A stretch of 64,000 nt of DNA, from positions 186,001 through 250,000 of the forward strand of contig NZ_WUEK01000006.1 of assembly GCF_009823805.1 (NCBI RefSeq). The letters are read 5' to 3'. Positions 60,304 through 64,000 of the stretch are shown in pieces. A program made the position numbers and the translations under genes. Each line of letters begins with the position of its first letter. Within the stretch, counting starts at the first letter, position 1. The notes under the pieces are model-generated. The model saw only the letters and a program-made list of their open reading frames with translations. It was not told where the DNA came from and made no database searches. This DNA is from Nocardioides flavescens. Its GTDB lineage: Bacteria > Actinomycetota > Actinomycetes > Propionibacteriales > Nocardioidaceae.

Positions 60304-61829
60304 GTCGCGGGGGACTGCGCCGGCTGGCGCACGCGGTCGCCGGGGTCCTCGTCGGCACCCTGGCCCTGAGCGCCTGCGACTTCAGCGTCTACGACCTGCC
60401 GCTGCCCGGCGGCGCCGACGTCGGCGACGACCCGATCACGGTGACGGTGGAGTTCGCCGACGTGCTCGACCTGGTGCCCAAGAGCGCCGTCAAGGTCAAC
60501 GACGTCACCGTCGGCCAGGTGAGCGACGTCCGGCTGAAGGGCTACACCGCCGAGGTCACCCTCGAGCTGCGCAAGGACACCGAGCTGCCCGACAACGCGC
60601 TGGCCCAGATCCGCCAGACCAGCCTGCTGGGGGAGAAGTTCGTGTCGCTCTCCGCCCCCGCCGAGGGCGCGCAGGGCCGGCTGTCCGACGGCGACGACAT
60701 CCCGCTCGACCGCTCCGGGCGCAACCCGGAGGTCGAGGAGGTGCTCGGCGCGCTGAGCCTGATCCTCAACGGCGGTGGCATCGCCCAGGCGCAGAGCATC
60801 GTCAAGGAGGTCAACAAGGTCCTCACCGGGCGCGAGGACGACGTCCGCTCCCTGCTCGACCAGGTCGACACCTTCACCGGCACCCTCGACGACAACAAGG
60901 GCGACATCGTCGACGCGATCGAGGCCCTCAACCGGCTCTCCATCTCGGTGCGCCAGCAGCAGGACAAGATCGACCTCGCCCTCGACGAGCTGCCCAGCGC
61001 GCTGACCAGCATCGACGGTCAGCGCCGCGACCTGGTGAAGATGCTCAAGGCCCTCGACCAGCTCAGCGACGTCGGGGTCCGGGTCATCAACGCCTCCAAG
61101 GACGCCACCATCGGCTCGCTGCAGCAGCTGCAGCCGGTGCTCGCCCAGCTGGCCAACTCCGGTGACGACTTCGTCAACGCGTTCAACGTCTTCCTGACCT
61201 ACCCCTTCGTCGACGAGGCGGTCGGCCGCGACCCGCAGGTCGCCCGCAACCTGCACATGGGGGACTACACCAACCTGTCGGTCCAGCTGCAGCTCGACCT
61301 CACGCAGGGTCTGCCGACGCTGCCGGGGCTGCCCACCGAGGTGGTCTGCACCCCGCTCGGCCAGATCCCCGACGTCGGCCCGCTGCCGCCGCTCGACACG
61401 CTCTGCGCGGGGGCGATCGACGCCATCAACAAGTGCCTGCAGAGCCCGAGCCTGCAGAACTGCCAGGGGCTGCCGAACTTCCTCATCTCCCAGGTCTGCC
61501 AGCAGGTCGCGATCCCGGTCCTGTGCCCCGGCGCGGGCTCGGCCACCCCCGGGGTGCCGCTGCCCACGCTGCCCTCGATCACGCTCCCGTCGATCAGCCT
61601 GCCCGGGCTCCCACTGACGTCCAACGGGCTGCTGGGCGGCACGCTCAACGGGCTCGGGCTCAACCGGGCCGCGCCCGGCACCGGCACCCAGGTCGACGCG
61701 CGCGGACCGACCATGGCCCAGCTGCAGGAGGTCTACGACCCCGACCTGGTCAACCTGCTCGTGCCGCAGATGGTGACCGGCTCGGGTCAGCAGCAGTCCG
61801 GCCAGGGCTCGAAGGGAGCACGCCAGTGA
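60300..61829 (+). CDS. mceE: MceE, lipoprotein subunit
   Basis: This 509-residue protein has a GTG start in a GTGA overlap. The signal peptide ends in the lipobox LSAC (Cys at about 26), so this subunit is lipid-anchored, as MceE/LprK is in mycobacteria. The MCE domain (about 45-125) has FADVLDLVPKSAVKVNDVTVGQVSDV and IRQTSLLGEKFVSLS. A helical stalk (140-330) and a long Pro/Leu/Ser-rich tail follow. The tail includes repeated PTLPSITLPSISLPGLPL and several Cys. Cys-rich clusters near 415-460 may form disulfides. Confidence 0.95.
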   Translation: MSRGGLRRLAHAVAGVLVGTLALSACDFSVYDLPLPGGADVGDDPITVTVEFADVLDLVPKSAVKVNDVTVGQVSDVRLKGYTAEVTLELRKDTELPDNALAQIRQTSLLGEKFVSLSAPAEGAQGRLSDGDDIPLDRSGRNPEVEEVLGALSLILNGGGIAQAQSIVKEVNKVLTGREDDVRSLLDQVDTFTGTLDDNKGDIVDAIEALNRLSISVRQQQDKIDLALDELPSALTSIDGQRRDLVKMLKALDQLSDVGVRVINASKDATIGSLQQLQPVLAQLANSGDDFVNAFNVFLTYPFVDEAVGRDPQVARNLHMGDYTNLSVQLQLDLTQGLPTLPGLPTEVVCTPLGQIPDVGPLPPLDTLCAGAIDAINKCLQSPSLQNCQGLPNFLISQVCQQVAIPVLCPGAGSATPGVPLPTLPSITLPSISLPGLPLTSNGLLGGTLNGLGLNRAAPGTGTQVDARGPTMAQLQEVYDPDLVNLLVPQMVTGSGQQQSGQGSKGARQ

Positions 61830-63154
61830 TCACCCGCCGCACCAAGGTGCAGCTGCTGGTCTTCGCGATCATCACGCTGCTCGGCGTCAGCTACGTCGGC
61901 GCGCGCTACGCCCAGCTCGACCGGGTCTTCGTCGACGACAGCTACGAGGTGACCGCACAGTTCCCCGACTCCGGGGGCATCTTCGCCGGCGGTGAGGTGA
62001 CCTACCGAGGCGTGGGCATCGGCCAGGTCTCGAAGATGGAGCTGACGAAGTCCGGGGTCGACGTCGTCATGAGCATCGACAAGAACTACGACGACATCCC
62101 CTCCGACGCGCTCGCCGTCGTCGGCAACCGCTCCGCCGTGGGGGAGCAGTACGTCGAGCTGCAGCCGCAGCGCGACGACGGGCCCTTCCTGCGCGACGGC
62201 TCGGTGATCGAGCAGAAGAACACCGAGATCCCGATCGCCACCGACAAGCTGCTCACCGACATCTCCGGCACCGTGAGCTCGGTCGACCAGCAGGCGCTGC
62301 GGACCACGATCGACGAGCTCGGCACGGCGTTCGCGGGCACCGGCGACGACCTGCAGCGCATCATCGACACCGGCGGCGACTTCATCCAGACCGCCGACGC
62401 CAACTTCGACCTCACGACGAACCTGATCCGCGACAGCAACACGGTGCTCACCACCCAGGTCGAGTCCGAGTCGGCGATCCGCAACTTCTCCTCGCAGCTG
62501 TCGAAGTTCACCGACGTGCTGGCCGGCTCCGACCCGGACCTGCGCCGCCTGATCGACAACGGCGGCCCCGCTGCCAACCAGCTGCGGACGTTCCTGGAGG
62601 ACAACCAGGTCGAGCTGGGCGACCTGCTCAACAACCTGGTCACGACCGGCCAGATCACGGTCGAGCACCTCGACGGGGTCAAGCAGCTGCTCGTGCTCTA
62701 CCCCTACGTCGTCGAGGGCGGCTTCACCGTCGTCGCCAAGTCGCCCGACACCGGGCTCTACGACGCGCACTTCGGGCTCATCATCACCAGCCAGCCGGTC
62801 TGCCACCAGGGCTACCAGGGCACCGACACCCGGCCCCCGCAGGACGGCGAGAACCGCCCGATGAACACCGACGCCCGCTGCACCGAGCCGGCGAGCGAGT
62901 CCAACGCCCGCGGTGCGCAGAACATCCCGCTCAACCGGGCCGCGCCGGGCTACGACGCCCCGGTCGTCGGCTCCTACGACGAGCAGACCGGGGCCTTCGC
63001 CTGGGGCGACCCGGCCGAGCGCTCCGCACTTGGCGGGGAGCAGGACGACCAGGCCGCCGCGTTGGCGCCCACCGGTAGCGTGGCCCCGCCGACGCTCGGA
63101 GAGGAGTCCTGGAAGTGGCTGTTCCTCCAGCCCCTGACCTCGGGTCGGGAGTGA
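61826..63154 (+). CDS. mceF: MceF
   Basis: This 442-residue protein has a GTG start in a GTGA overlap. A membrane helix lies at about 8-26; the MCE domain (about 38-118) has FPDSGGIFAGGEVTYRGVGIGQVSKM and VVGNRSAVGEQYVELQP. The helical stalk runs to about 285, then LLVLYPYVVEGGFTVVAKSPDTG and the Cys motif QPVCHQGYQGT. The C-terminal tail is Pro/Ala-rich. It completes the six-subunit set. Its GTGA overlap continues into the Mce-associated gene. Confidence 0.95.
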   Translation: MITRRTKVQLLVFAIITLLGVSYVGARYAQLDRVFVDDSYEVTAQFPDSGGIFAGGEVTYRGVGIGQVSKMELTKSGVDVVMSIDKNYDDIPSDALAVVGNRSAVGEQYVELQPQRDDGPFLRDGSVIEQKNTEIPIATDKLLTDISGTVSSVDQQALRTTIDELGTAFAGTGDDLQRIIDTGGDFIQTADANFDLTTNLIRDSNTVLTTQVESESAIRNFSSQLSKFTDVLAGSDPDLRRLIDNGGPAANQLRTFLEDNQVELGDLLNNLVTTGQITVEHLDGVKQLLVLYPYVVEGGFTVVAKSPDTGLYDAHFGLIITSQPVCHQGYQGTDTRPPQDGENRPMNTDARCTEPASESNARGAQNIPLNRAAPGYDAPVVGSYDEQTGAFAWGDPAERSALGGEQDDQAAALAPTGSVAPPTLGEESWKWLFLQPLTSGRE

Positions 63155-63882
63155 GCGCGCAGACCACCCAGCGGCAGACCTCCAGGACCTTCCGGCTCGC
63201 CCTGCTGGTCGTGCTGCTGGTCCTTCTCCTCGGCTCGACGGCCGCCGTCGCCTACCTCGCGGCGACCCGCCCCGTGCCCGCCGTCGGGCTGGGCGGGGAG
63301 CAGGCGGCGCTGCAGAGCGAGCGGGAGACGGTGATGTCGCAGGCCGAGCAGTTCATGAAACGGGTCAACACCTACGGCCCGGACCTGCTCGAGGGCGACA
63401 CCATGCCGAAGTACCGCTCGCTCGTCGAGGAGGTCATCACCCCGAAGTTCGCCGCGGACTTCGAGAAGAACGTCCCCGCCGCCGAGCAGACCGTCGCCGA
63501 GGCGGGGCTGGCGCGCACCTGCGAGGTCTTCAGCACCGGTGTCTCCTCGATCGACGACGACTCCGCCACCGCGCTCGTCGCCGGCTCCTTCACCAACTCC
63601 TACCCGTCCTCCCCGGGCTCCGACGACCGGGTCGAGACCGACCCGGCGCCGTTCCGCGTGCAGGTCGACCTGCTCAAGGTGAAGGGGACCTGGCTCGTCG
63701 ACGACTTCACCCCGCTCACCGGCGAGACGCCGCAGTCGGGGCTGCCGAGCGGCTCGCCGAGCGAGCTGCCGTCGATCCTGCCCTCGACCGATCCCTCTGC
63801 CGACCCCACTGCCGACCCCACTGCCGACCCCTCGACGGGCGCCACGGGCAGCGCGGAGCCGAGCGGAGGCACGACCCCGTGA
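63151..63882 (+). CDS. Mce-associated membrane protein
   Basis: This 243-residue protein starts at the GTG in a GTGA overlap with mceF; a longer reading from 63115 ignores that coupling. One membrane helix lies at about 15-38, and an outer domain (about 45-190) has TVMSQAEQFMKRVNTYGPDLL and FAADFEKNVPAAEQTVAEAGLARTCEVFSTGVSSID, with a fold like SnoaL/NTF2 as in Mam proteins. The C-terminal 45 residues are a Ser/Pro/Asp/Thr repeat (DPSADPTADPTADPSTG). Mam proteins stabilise Mce complexes. It overlaps the next gene by 4 bases. Confidence 0.88.
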   Translation: MSAQTTQRQTSRTFRLALLVVLLVLLLGSTAAVAYLAATRPVPAVGLGGEQAALQSERETVMSQAEQFMKRVNTYGPDLLEGDTMPKYRSLVEEVITPKFAADFEKNVPAAEQTVAEAGLARTCEVFSTGVSSIDDDSATALVAGSFTNSYPSSPGSDDRVETDPAPFRVQVDLLKVKGTWLVDDFTPLTGETPQSGLPSGSPSELPSILPSTDPSADPTADPTADPSTGATGSAEPSGGTTP

Positions 63883-64000
63883 CCCCGACCTGGTACGACG
63901 TCCTCGGCGTCGAGCGAACCGCCTCGAGCGAGGAGATCCGGGCGGCGTGGCGCGGCGCGATCGCCGACCTCGAGCCGGGGGACCGCCGCTTCCGCTCGCT
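63879..64000 (+). CDS. J-domain-like protein, 5' part, cut by the window edge
   Basis: Only the first 40 residues are visible, starting at a GTG in a GTGA overlap with the preceding gene. The sequence TWYDVLGVERTASSEEIRAAWR is a DnaJ J-domain helix I-II. The HPD loop that activates Hsp70 is not present where expected (ADLEPGDRRFRS follows instead), so this is probably a degenerate J-domain used as a scaffold. It appears to be the ninth or later gene of the mce operon. Confidence 0.78.
   Translation, partial: MTPTWYDVLGVERTASSEEIRAAWRGAIADLEPGDRRFRS

Overview
The window is very GC-rich, densely coded actinobacterial chromosome. Its translation-gene order (rpmG, hadA, hadB, tRNA-Trp, secE, nusG, rplK, rplA, then rplJ, rplL and an MceG-type ATPase) matches the gene order known from Mycobacterium. 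An actinobacterial FAS1-like dehydratase pair, lipomannan-type glycosyltransferases, many GTG starts and a dispersed palindromic repeat family fit a Nocardioides-like member of the Propionibacteriales. The genus is an inference, because there is no rRNA in the window.

Positions 1-3300 hold the end of a geranylgeranyl-reductase-like flavoprotein, a 2H phosphoesterase, five tandem hairpins, yajQ, tRNA-Tyr and a VapBC45-type toxin-antitoxin pair whose toxin carries a C-terminal frameshift. Positions 3364-10126 are a tripartite tricarboxylate transporter (tctCBA plus a UspA protein) facing a divergent two-component system that includes its own TAXI-type solute-binding protein. Positions 10131-13621 contain two small regulator/target units (MerR with an old-yellow-enzyme; MarR with DoxX and a LigB-type dioxygenase), each with a readable operator. 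A large secreted amidase follows at 13712-16636.

Positions 16852-25199 look like a catabolic island: an amidohydrolase, an XRE-cupin regulator, an M24 hydrolase with a changed metal ligand, a GntR regulator, a glyoxalase-fold protein, and a fused E1alpha-beta with its E2. The first and last transcription units share a near-identical 16-bp upstream motif. katG and a Fur-family regulator with a perfect operator come next. Positions 28209-37547 mix envelope functions: glycosyltransferases, an ECF sigma/anti-sigma pair, a secreted repeat protein, a phosphodiesterase and an RDD membrane protein. Positions 37721-41817 encode an FdhF/YdeP-like molybdoenzyme, a pirin and DNA glycosylase Tag.

Positions 41904-52891 are core translation and cell-wall genes: three tRNAs, rpmG, hadAB, murB, add, an aminotransferase, secE-nusG, rplKA and rplJL with an attenuating leader. 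Positions 53225-64000 are one tightly overlapping mce operon: MceG ATPase, two YrbE permeases, MceA-F, an Mce-associated protein and the start of a J-domain-like gene. In mycobacteria the MceG gene sits alone near rplL; here the whole transporter occupies that slot.

A family of intergenic palindromes (arms resembling GGTGGTTGAGGA and TCTCGAAACCACC) recurs at eight or more places. It supplies the last codons of one gene, lies inside the 5' coding region of another, and sits inside the nusG-rplK interval.
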